A DNA stretch of 64,000 bases, taken from assembly GCF_004210375.1 (NCBI RefSeq), contig NC_134834.1, positions 138,107,009-138,171,008 on the forward strand. The letters are read 5' to 3'. The DNA is from Tachypleus tridentatus. Taxonomy: Eukaryota > Arthropoda > Merostomata > Xiphosura > Limulidae. Position 1 is the stretch's first letter; each line of letters starts with the position of its first letter. Both the position numbers and the translations under genes were made by a program. Shown piece after piece: positions 1-9,992 of the stretch. Under the pieces are notes generated by a model. That model saw only the letters and a list, made by a program, of their open reading frames with translations. It had not been told where the DNA came from and searched no databases.

Positions 1-212
1 GGTCTGGAATGTTTCCCATAGAATTAACTCCACTGTCTAACTCGCCTTCCACTTCCCTACCGTCACCTAGCGGTAGTTGAAACTTCTCAACTACGTTTTG
101 AAAATGGTTTGCTGCCCCATTCCACAGATGTTCAATTTGACCTCTCGCAGATGTTGCTAGTTCTTCCGCTTGCTGTTGTATAGTTTCAAACTCTTCTCTG
201 TACCGCTGGATT
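1..212 (-). CDS. Exon 2 (partial) of an unrecognised secreted protein
   Basis: On the minus strand an acceptor TTTGCAG (219-213) opens a reading frame that stays open for 70 codons to the window edge, so the gene continues to the left. The first base completes the codon left split by exon 1 (CA plus A), so the splice phases agree. The residues form an amphipathic, charged, Gln/Glu-rich stretch (QRYREEFETIQQQAEE) followed by a hydrophobic/aromatic part (HLWNGAANHFQNVVEKF) and an acidic tail. This could be a helical lipid- or protein-binding segment, but I do not recognise the family. No transposon similarity was noticed. Real coding status is well supported by the paired exon; function is unknown. 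Confidence 0.7.
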
Positions 213-404
213 CTGCAAATTGATTTTAATGGCACAAACAAATTACTCTTATTCAGACAAATGTAGGATAACCCCAAGTATTATGCAAAATTTATATACA
301 TACATTAATATAAATCAGGGATTTAAAAAAAAAAGGCATAAAAGTACACTTATCTCGTTTTATGGATAATTTTTACGCCAAAATATATTCTTCAAAAAAA
401 TAAA
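213..404 (-). other. Intron start of secreted-protein gene, no other feature
   Basis: AT-rich intronic DNA between the exon 2 acceptor and the Tc1 relic. Nothing else is recognised. Confidence 0.4.
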
Positions 405-1375
405 CGCAAAAGGCAAAATTTGAGGCATATTGTTAACAAGTTTATTCCGGGTAGTTCTGTATGACACGTGTGAAACTTTGCACATTCACTGCTGAACATC
501 CAAAGTCTGCAAAGGCGAAGTCTATGCTCACTAGTTGACGTTTAACGTCACTCAACGTCAATAACAAGTATGCCCCCCGTGAGCATCAATAACTGCTTGG
601 CATCTCCTGCCCATGGAAGCGATGAGATGACGAATCACATCCTGTGGAATGGCTGTCCACTCAGCCTGCAAAACTGCTGCAAGCTGAGGTAGAGTCTACA
701 GTTGAGGTTGTCGCCGTCGCAGACGTCGGTCCAACTCGTCCCAAAGATGTTCGATGGGGTTTAAATCTGGTGATCTGGAGGGCCAGGGAAGAACGTTGAT
801 GTTGTGGTGTCTCAAAAAGACAGTGGTGAGTCGGGCTGTGTGAGGACGGGCGTTGTCATGTTGGAAAACGTCGTTGACGTTCACCATGATGGGTTGCACA
901 TGGGGCCTAAGAACCTCGTAGACGGTTGCGTACGGTCTCATCGGAAATCCTACGCAGCCCTGGTATGGTTGAAGCAGTAGACGTCGCAGTAGTGGTCCTA
1001 TCCCGAAGGTGACGTAACCGAATGTAGCGATCTTGTGCGGGCGTGGTCACACGAGGTCTGCCAGATCGTGGACGGTCACGAGTTGATCCATGTTGTTGGT
1101 GACGATTCCATAGCCTTGTGATGGTGCTTGGGTGGACATTCACAGCTCTGGCAACATCTGATCGAGATTCGCCTGCTTCCAAGCGACCAATGGCGTTGTT
1201 GCATTGTGCTTCAGTCAGTCTTGGCGTAACTGTATTGTGTGTCGGTGGCTTAACACTGAGCTATGGAAACCGAGAACCCGTCACTTTTATAGGGATTTTG
1301 CACATGTTGCACTTGCAGAACATGCAGATCTCTCAAACAAATTTGTTGAACACGAATGAGTTTTGGCGAAAAATC
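405..1375 (-). mobile_element. Tc1-type DNA transposon, internally deleted
   Basis: The minus strand encodes two parts of a Tc1 transposase. The first (1182-907) is a paired helix-turn-helix N-terminus (VHPSTITRLWNRH, then DRPRSGRPRVTT, ending TVRNRLRG). The second (941-696) is the C-terminal catalytic part with QHDNARPHTAR and SRSPDLNPIEHLWDE. The D and E are 34 residues apart (DD34E). The centre of the transposase, including the first catalytic Asp, is missing between NRLRG and the EVLRPHVQP region near 925-940. The two halves overlap in different frames. Degenerate terminal inverted repeats are visible near 412-447 and 1331-1370. It is a non-autonomous relic sitting in the intron of the secreted-protein gene. 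Confidence 0.85.
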
Positions 1376-1891
1376 CGTTGTTTTCCTCCGTTTTCAATGT
1401 GCACAACTTTTATTGTTATTTTGGTCTGACAATCAGTGCCTTAACACGTGTAACATCACATACTCTGAGCTTGTAACGTTATTACATATATTTCTCTTTC
1501 AAATAACAAAAATATCCCTTTTGCATTTCTTTTTTTGAATAGTATATTTGTGTTACATAAATAAATAGACTGGTTTCAAATAACCACAATAATTAAAAAC
1601 TGATAATTTTTAAAAAGAGGAATATGGATTGGAAAAAAACGTTCAAGAACAAGTTGAATCAAAATGCAAAGATTATATTTTTAAGCCTAAAACTAGGGAC
1701 TATAGAAAAAGCAAACTACGCTGGAAATAATAATTTAAAAATTATTTCTAGTCTAGTTTGTTTGTTTGTTACTAAATACCACGCACGCCACTACATGATA
1801 AATATAATTTATTCACATACAATTGAAGTCACGCGTGTGTGCTTACTCGATTAACCACCACCAGATGTCAGCGTGATTTGTCATAAACAGG
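1376..1891. other. Intronic AT-rich DNA without recognised genes
   Basis: Short open frames occur but none resembles a known protein or shows splice context. I see nothing definite here. Confidence 0.4.
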
Positions 1892-2011
1892 TATGTGCGT
1901 TTTCTTATAGCAAAGCCACATCGGGCAATCTGCTCTGAGCACACCGAGGGGGAATCGAACGCCTAATTGTAGCGTTGTAAATCTGTAGACATACCGCTGT
2001 ACTAGCGGGGG
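1892..2011 (-). repeat. SINE family B (tRNA-derived)
   Basis: On the minus strand this has the family B layout: CCCCGCTAGTACAGCGGTA (A-box region), an anticodon-like loop TTTACAA, a B-box like GGTTCGATTCC (degenerate here), then a tail with GTGGCTTTGCTATA and an AC-rich end. The loop would read a Val-like TAC anticodon, so a tRNA-Val-like origin is inferred. Other copies lie near 8834, 9320, 16208, 17804, 23088 and 52055. Confidence 0.85.
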
Positions 2012-2612
2012 CTAAACACAGTTAAATATAAATGAATTTTAATAATTTCGTTTGTTGGTGATAAGAAATGGAAAAGTATTTAAACAATTGTACATAATAA
2101 TTACATTACATGTCTTAAAACTACCACCATGCACACTTGCAGGAAATGGTGTTTTAATTATGGGAAGGACAAATTTAGTTGTTAGATGAGGAAGATGGAA
2201 AAGGAGACGCTTCAGAAAAAGCGAAAACTTTAGGATCAGAGATATCGCCGGGAGTGGTGCAAGATCCTAACTTAACGAGAAAGATCAAGCGATGATTAGT
2301 TGCTAGCCTTTTTTCTTTTTTCTCTCGTAGATCTCTCTGAAGCAGTCAAAGACATCTTCCACCCCTCTTGAGACTTTTAAATAGCGAGAGGTATTAGGGT
2401 CCATTTTCTCTACCGCGCCCTGCCAACCTCAATGTTACGGAAAACATACGTCATTTCCGTCGCTATGAAACAGCGACCGCCTGTATAATTTTACGTTGGA
2501 GACACAAATATACACATTGTTTACTGGAATAAAACGAAGAGTTCCCTAGTTCGCGACTAGTCTAGTATAATGGCACTTAAATGGTTTTTACATTTCCGCG
2601 GAGCTGAATGGC

Positions 2613-2652
<40 letters not shown>

Positions 2653-3670
2653 GTAGCCCTACAACCTTTGCAGGGGTTTGTTTAACACCTGTGCACTGCT
2701 TCTGATGAAGTATATCCAACTACATTTGTTCTAGGTTCTGTGCTTGAATGTCTTCGAAAAAAAACCAAAAAAAAACGTGGACAGTAGCGATGAAAAGTGA
2801 AAATTTCTCCATCCTTTTCAAGAATTGACATAAAAATAATCCTGCTAGGTTTGAAAAATATTCTTAACCGTTTTTTTTTTGTTTTTTTTTTATTTAGGCT
2901 TGTAAAACAAGAATAATAATATGAAGAACAAATGGACAAATTTTGCCTAACAATCCGAAAATCATTAACAAATACTTTATCATTTAGCCATTGCGATAAA
3001 AGGTCTTAAGTGTTGTTTCAAGAACAAGTCTTCTTTTTAAAATAATTTTTGCTCATATGTTCTATTAGCAGTTTGCGAAATTGATGAGTGATCCTTATCA
3101 GGAAAAACTATCGTGGTCACGATTCGCGTATATCATGTTTAATTATCTCGATTAAAACGTAAACGTGTGTGGCTACGAGATATTGAAAGCATTTAATTTT
3201 CTTTAAACTTAACTATACGAATAAATTAATGAATCACTAACTGAACAAGGTTTTATTTATATAAAATGAGATAAATTATTATTAACTCTTAAACTTAAAT
3301 GAAAATTACTCTTTAAATAAGATATTATGCAAATTAATACTATTTTATTTTTCAATTGCTTCTATACAAATTGGTAAAGACCTAGTTATTCTCTCCTCGC
3401 CGCGCTTATCTATGTTAGACTTTTATGGCTAAACCAGCATAGTAATAACATAAGGTTTTATTTCATCTTTTATTAGACATAAATATCGTGTTTGCTCTCA
3501 ACTCACTATTTAAGTTTGCTCATAATTATAGCTCTTATGCAAACGTGGCATGTAGTTTATTAATTTCAGATATGTTAAACTATAAAATTTTGACATTCCT
3601 TGCTTTTAACTGTTAATTCTGAAGTGTAATTTAAACACATTTCTATAACATTAAAATGATTAGTACTTAC
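2012..3670. other. Intron of secreted-protein gene; possible old LTR-like island
   Basis: Mostly AT-rich intron. The stretch about 2330-2560 is more GC-rich, with AATAAAA near 2528 and a CGCTATGAAACAGCG hairpin near 2460. This could be an old LTR or promoter fragment, but no paired copy or terminal repeat was found. Poly(A) and poly(T) runs lie at 2755-2780 and 2870-2890. Confidence 0.3.
2615..2651. repeat. (GT)n microsatellite
   Basis: Uninterrupted TG dinucleotides for about 37 bases. Confidence 0.95.
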
Positions 3671-3789
3671 TGTCTATAAAAGTTGTCCCAACTTGAAAAA
3701 CTTCTAAACTGGGGTTGCTCTGTAGCCCAGACTGTAGCGCACAGTATGAGTAAAGAAAGTAACAAACCACAAATTCGTATTAACGCCAT
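3671..3789 (-). CDS. Exon 1 of the same secreted protein, with signal peptide
   Basis: Reading on the minus strand from ATG at 3789, the first 39 codons encode a signal peptide: MALIRICG, then a leucine-rich core (LLLSLLILCA) and a probable cleavage site near TVWA|TEQ. The mature N-terminus begins EQPQFRSFSSWDNFYR. The exon ends in phase 2 at a consensus donor, ACA|GTAAGT. Exon 2 at 212 restores the frame as Gln. The protein is therefore probably exported from the cell. The intron is about 3.5 kb and carries a Tc1 relic, a SINE and a (GT)n tract. No homologue is recognised. Confidence 0.75.
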
Positions 3790-3837
3790 CTCACACCACT
3801 GAATTTTCTATAAATGTAAAGTAGCGTCTCCCACTCA

Positions 3838-3847
3838 TTTATATATA
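3838..3847 (-). promoter_or_regulatory. TATA box of the secreted-protein gene
   Basis: The minus strand reads TATATATAAA about 50 bases before the ATG at 3789. An arthropod initiator-like TCAGT lies between them (minus strand, near 3802-3798). The leader would be very short. Position and orientation fit a core promoter; the use of this TATA is inferred. Confidence 0.55.
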
Positions 3848-4340
3848 CACATATGCAGAAGGCACAATAGGTCGAACCAACCAATTCTAGAATTAGAGGT
3901 AAACCAGCTAGGATTCCACAAGCAGATGAGCAAAGTGCCTCTTTAAGCAGGAATAACTCTGTAAATGTAAAAGCGGATGTTAGCCCGATTACATGATAAA
4001 GCCATATCCGTGAACTGAGCTATCATATTTCTGTAATATGTAACGTTGTGTTTTAATTTATTTGATCACTAGCTTTTCTTGGTACTTTGTGTTGAATTAT
4101 TTGTGCACCCACTTGAATTACAAGTACTGAATTATTGTTACTTTATATCAGTGAGTGCAAAAACAACTTACTTACATATGTGGTTTTATTTTCCTGACCC
4201 AATGACTTATTTTTTTATATTCTTAAATATGTAAAGTAACCAATCTGTATAGACTCATAAAACTAGCAGTAATCAAAATTGCGAGTACTAAAATGATAAG
4301 TAAAAACTTTTTTGTTTGTAAATAAAGTTTAGTGGCTACG
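3848..4340. other. Upstream region of secreted-protein gene
   Basis: AT-rich, no genes. It may contain regulatory sites for the minus-strand gene, but I cannot name one. Confidence 0.35.
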
Positions 4341-4342
4341 TA

Positions 4343-4748
4343 TTAGGTTGAGGAATAATTCGTGAGCGTTTTTAAATAATTTCATTCAAGCATTACATGC
4401 AAGACTATACAATACTTCAATGCATGAACACATTACACCCAAAACATTTATTATGATACTTTATTTCATGTAATACCTAGGTATATAGTATGCATTGTGT
4501 TAAACGAAATTGCAAGAAATTAAATGCGAAAAGCAGATGGTGTCGAAAATGCTCGATTTTGTCCACTTGACATTCCATTTAATGAGCTGAAAATGAAAGC
4601 AAAAATTAAAGACATATGAAAATCAAACACACCATCTATTAGAGCAAAAAATTATCTACCAAATGACATGAAATATTTTGCGAAAGCGTTTCATTTATGA
4701 ATATATTTTTAACTTGAAAAAACTCTCACGAATTATTCCTCAACCCAA
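4343..4748. mobile_element. Mariner-type MITE with TA target duplication
   Basis: Both ends carry the same inverted repeat: TTAGGTTGAGGAATAATTC on the left and, read in reverse, TTGGGTTGAGGAATAATTC on the right. About 26 bases match with a single difference. The element is flanked by TA at 4341-4342 and 4749-4750, the target-site duplication of the Tc1/mariner superfamily. At 406 bp with no transposase frame it is non-autonomous. Confidence 0.85.
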
Positions 4749-4829
4749 TATATCATCACATTTAAGCGATTTTTTTCTTTTATATAGTTCTTATTTAATT
4801 CATAATATATTTCTTTGTTTGTCTTGAGT

Positions 4830-5800
4830 TTTAATGCCCCACCTTAATTTTGAAGTGATTGAAACAGAGATAAGACAGGAAATACCATCCAAAGTGACTA
4901 AACGAATAATGGAATTTGACAGTCACTCTTATAAAGCATTAATTGCTCCAAAAGCACACTGCATTTTTGTTTCTTTCATGTGTGCTGCATAGCCAACAGG
5001 TATTGAAGGGTGAACGTTGTCATTGTGTAACAGAACAGATTTGAGGCTTAACATTGATGAATCAATAAAGAGACCCACTTTTGCGGGTCATGGTCACAAC
5101 CCAAAGCAGAGAAGTGTGCAAAGAATTTGGTTATATCATCTTGGCGGCTTCAAAAAACAGAAATTTTCGTACTTGGTGACAGCAAACACAATTCCTGCAA
5201 TCTCGAACCCAGGAATTCGGCTTTTGCTTTTGACAAACCCAAATCTCTTACCAGATCGATTAATTCTGTGTTATGAGATGTGGATCGCCTGAGGAGCACG
5301 GTTCAAAATCCAGATCAATGTCACTGCCAGTTCCCTGCATTGCAGTTTCTTCATCTGGTTCGTCTAAGGTCCATTCCTCTGGTGGTTTCGGAATTCGAAG
5401 ACTGTCGTCATGTGGCACGGGTCTCATTCCTGAAGGCAGATTACGGTATTCAATTGACTTCTTGTTTTTGGCAAAGAAACCAGACACATTAGTCAAACAG
5501 GAGTTACATGGTCTTTCTGTTCTCGCCATATCATCGGGACAGCAAACGGCATTGTCTTTCAAGTGCCTCTGAGCCAAGCTCTCAGACAGACAACACATGT
5601 CGCACAACAAATGTGAGGCGCCCATTCCTGGTCTTGATCACCAATTTTACAGCTGAAGTACAGATGATATGCTTTCTTCACAAGAGCAGTCATTGAGCGT
5701 CTCTGATGAACAAGCGTATACTCGCCACAAATATCGCAGAATGTATCGCGGCTGTTACGACATTGACGAAACATATTGACCGACACCAGTTGTCCTGTAA
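4830..5800 (-). pseudogene. Copy A of a multi-copy zinc-binding arthropod protein family (decayed)
   Basis: The minus strand encodes, in shifting frames, a Cys-rich N-terminus (CRNSRDTFCDICGEY, then KIGDQDQEWAPHICCATC), a PFAVPMIWRE block, SGMRPVPHDDSLRIPKPPEE, an acidic linker, DPHLITQ, and DLVRDLGLSKAKAEFLGSRLQ. Similarity fades near 4830. I recognise this as a family present in many copies in arthropod genomes whose function I cannot name; it is probably a transposon or domesticated-transposon protein. Stops and frameshifts make it a pseudogene. Unlike copy B (48585-49815), the zinc-binding part runs directly into the IWRE block with no intron. The C-terminal half is absent. Confidence 0.75.
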
Positions 5801-6360
5801 AACATCTATAACATCTACCTTACTTGTTACAGTGCTACTGAGGCAATGCTATATTCTAAAACAATACGTACACAATATGAGGTCTATATTAATCCAATGA
5901 GTAGCATCTGTGTATGCAAGCCACTTTTATAGCCTGCTGAGACAGTGTCAAACTAGCTCCGGCCTGCCCGGGCTGCATACTTCTACAGAACAGCTTCCAA
6001 CCTGGCCTGATTTCATGCCTGGACGTGCCCAGACTGCACAAAACATTGTTCATAGGTCTCTTACAGAAACGAAAAATTTTGCTTAATGTTTTGTCTGTTT
6101 CGCACTTAAAGGTTTTGTGACATAATAAATAAAAAATGGTTATATACTACGAATTCTATTTTTAGATTGCATCGGATCTTTTGGGTGGACTAAAATATTG
6201 GTTAATGATGCAAAAGGTCATCATAGGATTCTAAAATTAACCTTGTTCAAATGCCCATTAATCTTCTGAAATAATTCTACGAGATAATAATAATACGATA
6301 TCAATCAATGTTGTATACTATAATTCTAGTTTCTCTTTTAAGTTAATTTATTTTTCGTTA
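5801..6360. other. No recognised gene; short GC-richer patch
   Basis: About 5926-6060 is GC-richer than its surroundings. It lies upstream of copy A on the minus strand. No heat-shock pentamer array or TATA box like that of copy B is present. Confidence 0.3.
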
Positions 6361-6462
6361 TGTCTGCAGACTCACACCTTTAGAAACCGACTTTCGATAC
6401 CCATGGTGGGCAGAGTACAGATAACCTAATGTGTGGCTTTGTGCTTAATTCGAAACAAACTT
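6361..6462 (+). repeat. SINE family C, partial
   Basis: Reads TGTCTGCAGAC, a degenerate B-box TTTCGATACCC, then GGTGGGCAGAGTACAGATA and CTTTGTGCTTAATTCG. This is the third tRNA-derived SINE type of the window, with a head close to family B but a different tail. The first part of the head is missing. Confidence 0.7.
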
Positions 6463-6729
6463 GTGTAAGATATCCATTACTTTTTGACGCTTTTATAATA
6501 CGCTCATCTTCTTAACTTGACCTCAATCATGAGAACACCATGGTCGTGTTCTCAGTTATGTTTTTAGTTTCCTTCTTTCACTCACTCATAGACACACATA
6601 TGTGAAAATATCTGTCATGTTTTACATACATAAAAGAATATAACATGAGAAAACGGATATGTTTCAGTCTTTTGCATACGAAAACAAAGACAAGAAATAC
6701 GCAAAATGTTATATCTACAAGTGTAAGAT
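6463..6729. other. No feature recognised
   Basis: Ordinary AT-rich DNA. Confidence 0.3.
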
Positions 6730-7990
6730 CTACTAATGTAACGTTAGTTTCTTTTTGCATGTATTGTTAAAATGTAACGAAAAACTTTTATCTATTGAAA
6801 CTTTTAAATCATAATTTCCTTCTGGAAAGTCATAAGAGGCAGGTGGTAAGTTTGGAATGAGACTGGGTTGAAGAGTGTGCAGTGTATGTCCCTGTGGTGT
6901 GATAGAGACAACAAATTGCAGCATAACAGGAGGGTATTTCGCTAGTTTTGTGAAAACTCATGAAAGCCAAAGGTGTGAGAAGATGTAAAGTCTCTTGACA
7001 CATGTTGTATTGGTAATATTGAACATAAATACATGTTAAATTTGTAATGTCGTAATTCTCAAATGTTATTGTGCTTTACAATTCTCTTTCACTTATGCAT
7101 TCTGCTGAACCTTTGAGCAATTATTTTTTTATAAACATTGCACTTGAATCTAGATTTTTGCTATTTAAGGTCTAATTTTAGCCACAGTCAATCTCTTCCA
7201 TCTTCAATTAACCAATGGTTATTCTCTTCTATTTCTCCAAGTGTTGATTATTTTTGAGCTGAGGTCAGGGATGGATGGTAAACTGATGTGTAATGTTGTG
7301 TTATTGTTTGGTATATTTATGTCAATTTTGACTGTGAGTTGAGTTTTGAGGATTGTGTTCTGGCGGTTGTGTGGCAGTACTTTGACAGTGAATAAAGGAA
7401 TGTTTTACAAAATTGATTTCTTTATCTATGTATTCAGTTGAACAAAGTAATGAAGCTCTGTGTATAATATTTTTTAGTATATTATTTTTTGTTTGGATTC
7501 ATGTACGAAACTCTAGGAGATGTAGAGGCCTGTATGAGCGATTTTTTTTGGTGAATTTTGTTTTGTTTTTTTATGTGTGTTGGACCTGATAAACGAGGCA
7601 TAAGTAGAATGTGTAGGTCAAATGGGACAGTATTATTTGTATGGTTTGGAAATGTAATAAAATTGTAGTATGTTTGGGTCACTTTTCGTTAACTACTTAA
7701 AAAAACGTAAACAGGAATTAGACAACCATCTTGCTTGCTATCTCGAACCAGACGAGTACAACAACGTACAATGAATCATATACTGCATATATATATACTT
7801 ACATATCTCCATAAACTACTTGTACCTGAGGATGGTAAACTTTTGTCGAAACGTCATTCATTTATAACAAAGTTTCTGTCAATTACCGAGTCAAGCTGCT
7901 CCAAAACTTTTATTTAAAAAAATTATGCAACATGAAAACAGTATTACACCATAAAATTGCGAAATATAGTCCTGAAACTGTAGTCTTTAA
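6730..7990 (-). mobile_element. Penelope-like retroelement fragment (reverse transcriptase end)
   Basis: On the minus strand the segment around 7470-7380 encodes KNIIHRASLLCSTEYIDKE followed by INFVKHSF. This matches the block that follows the palm in Penelope-like reverse transcriptases (IHRA..LCST....EI..IK.SF). Flanking minus-strand frames are open but degenerate. Near 7825-7865 the word GAGGATG...GTCGAAACGTCATTC resembles the CGAAACGTTG words often found at the ends of such elements. Boundaries are approximate. The class is inferred from one conserved block. Confidence 0.5.
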
Positions 7991-8059
7991 AGCAGGAAAC
8001 TTTCAGGATTATCTTTACTAATGTATAAGGCAAGTATATATTGTGATTAACATTCTCTA

Positions 8060-8458
8060 AGTGCAAAACTATCAACTTGTTCATCTGTGTCAGGTTTTTA
8101 CACATTGATGGGTATTATTCTTACAGTAAGTGACTGTGACTTATTGGCGATTAGTTTTAACAATAAATAAACAGAACACAGTCCAGTCGTTTTAAAATAA
8201 TATATTAAAGCAAGTCAAACATATATACAAGTGTTTGTTACACAGCAGTATCTAGACTTTTAAATAAGTGTTTCTTTTCATCCAAGTCCACAACGGTTGG
8301 TTCAGTTACTTTAGTGCACAATTAACAAGACGAATTATATAATTTACTCTTCTCCTCTGCTTTGCTATTACAATATAATCGATCATAATTTGATTTACAT
8401 TACATAGAACTTTAAAGAAATGTCTCTTTTTTTTCTATAGTTTAACATCTCAAATATT
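8060..8458 (+). repeat. Dispersed repeat R1, copy 1
   Basis: This stretch aligns by eye, in the same orientation, with 33230-33540. Shared words include GTCAGGTTTTTA, AATAAACAG, AAGTCCACA, GGTTxAxTTACTTTAG and TATTACAATA. Family unknown; the AATAAATAAACAG could be a polyadenylation signal of a retroelement end. A family C SINE follows directly at 8459. Confidence 0.5.
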
Positions 8459-8590
8459 GGGGGCTTCCCAGGGGCTCAATAATACGTCTGAGGACATATA
8501 ACGCTACAAAAACGGATTTTGATACTCGCGATGGGTAGAGTATGGATAGCTCATGACATAACCCTGCCTTCAACAACAAATAAACCGTAA
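8459..8590 (+). repeat. SINE family C
   Basis: Head GGGGGCTTCCCAGGGGCTCA, then ACGTCTGAGGACATATAACG, degenerate B-box TTTTGATACTCGCG, GGTAGAGTATGGATAGC, and an A-rich end. It is a diverged full-length copy of the third SINE type. Confidence 0.7.
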
Positions 8591-8833
8591 GCGAAATTAA
8601 AAACAACTATGTGAAGATATCCCTGTGCACTTTTGCACGAAAATTCTATAAAATAAGCAATCAATAAACCTGAAATAATACTTATATATTCTTTCAGAAA
8701 GCTGAACAAGTAAAAATACGAATGTAAAACGTTTGCTTATTCTGAAAAGCTACAATCTTCAAATGAAGTATGTTTATAACAGGTGCAGGTTTCTAATATA
8801 ATTCATGGTTTCCGAAATGTTCTGGCTACAATA

Positions 8834-8897
8834 TCCTCTCGGTGGAGTCAGCAAATCGCCCGATGTGGATTTGCTATAGGAAAACACACACACAATG
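8834..8897 (+). repeat. SINE family B, 3' half
   Basis: Begins inside the B-box region (CCTCTCGGTGGAGTCAGCA) and continues CGATGTGGATTTGCTATAGG and (AC)n. The 5' half is missing. Confidence 0.75.
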
Positions 8898-9040
8898 GCT
8901 ATAATAAAGTATTATTTTTATGTATTATGTGTCTTGTCAAGTTTATGGTGAGAAAATAAGAACTGATTTCTTCGGAAGAATACATTATAAAATGTTAGTT
9001 TCACTGTCAATGTATTTATACTTTGCATATTTTCACATAT

Positions 9041-9988
9041 TATTACGTATTAATATTTATCCGGAACGAGCGTCCGCTTTATTATAATACGTACGTTATG
9101 TATTACGATTTCAAATAACCGGAAATTTTATTTTTAATTTAATATCATGTCGATGTGAATCACATTTATGATATTTACCAACAAGATCGGCACACACTAT
9201 TTTTTTTATCACAAATATATTTTAATATACAAACAACACAATTTGTAATATGGTTATTATAAATAATGATATATAAAGGTCTGGAACTAAATATTTTACC
9301 GACACTTCCCAGAGAGCGAGTGTGTGATTTTTTATAGCAAAACCACATCGTGCTATCTGCCGAGTACACCGATGGGAATCAAACTGCTAACTGTAGCGTT
9401 GTCAATCCGCATACTTCCCGCTGTACTAGGGTGTAATTCAGAGAGAGAACATTAATCTAATGTTGATACACATGTACAATTTATTTGACGGCGAAGGTAG
9501 CTAGTTGCTTCACAAGAACATATATGTTTTTCACTGCTGAAGTTATACAATGTTTTCGTAGAAACACTAAAGTCTGAAGTTAATTGACTGAAATTAAACT
9601 GCTTGAAATGTTAGAAATCTACAGACGTTCTTAGTTTAATATCTGTAGTTTTCCGATAAATATGTGTTTATCACAATTATAGCTTCCGAAGTTTATAGTA
9701 TACTGACTGTAGCAGACTAACAATATCATAATCTCTTGGCACTTCGATCTATAAATGTCAAGTTGAGGTTCTAGAAAGTTCAATTGGCAACAATACTGGC
9801 AATCACTAGTATACTACATATATTGTAGATTGTTGATTTTTACGCTCCAGAATTTTCTACATATTTAGAGTACAGGCGGGACTTTTGCAATTTACATTTA
9901 ACAATATACGTAAGGTGCATTTCTAAATATATATTAAACTGAAACAAACAAAGATATCAAATAAACGTATAATAGTAAATCCTTTACA
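9041..9988 (-). mobile_element. Solo LTR of a Gypsy-like family (copy 3), with nested SINE
   Basis: Read on the minus strand, this matches the LTRs at 21847-22616 and 62637-63453 along their length. Shared words include CAGTCAGTATACTATAA, the AGATTCTCG/GTAAGAA region, CCGATAAATATG/ATCGGAAAA, and a TTTACTxTTATA start. It is flanked by the 4-base repeat ATAT (9037-9040 and 9989-9992), as expected for an LTR insertion. A family B SINE is inserted at about 9320-9438. No internal coding region remains. It is an old fossil, clearly diverged from its relatives. Confidence 0.75.
9320..9438 (-). repeat. SINE family B inserted in the LTR
   Basis: Minus-strand family B copy: degenerate B-box and GTGGTTTTGCTATAAAAAA tail. 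Direct repeats CAGAGAGcGA/CAGAGAGaGA flank it at 9310-9319 and 9439-9448, consistent with target duplication. Confidence 0.75.
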
Positions 9989-9992
9989 ATAT

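Noticed and set aside
1118-1429. Plus-strand 103-codon frame over the Tc1 relic
   Set aside because: Lies antisense to the helix-turn-helix coding region and the element's end; no protein similarity.
5273-5572. Plus-strand open frames opposite copy A
   Set aside because: They are antisense shadows of the minus-strand family protein, which matches a known repeated family.
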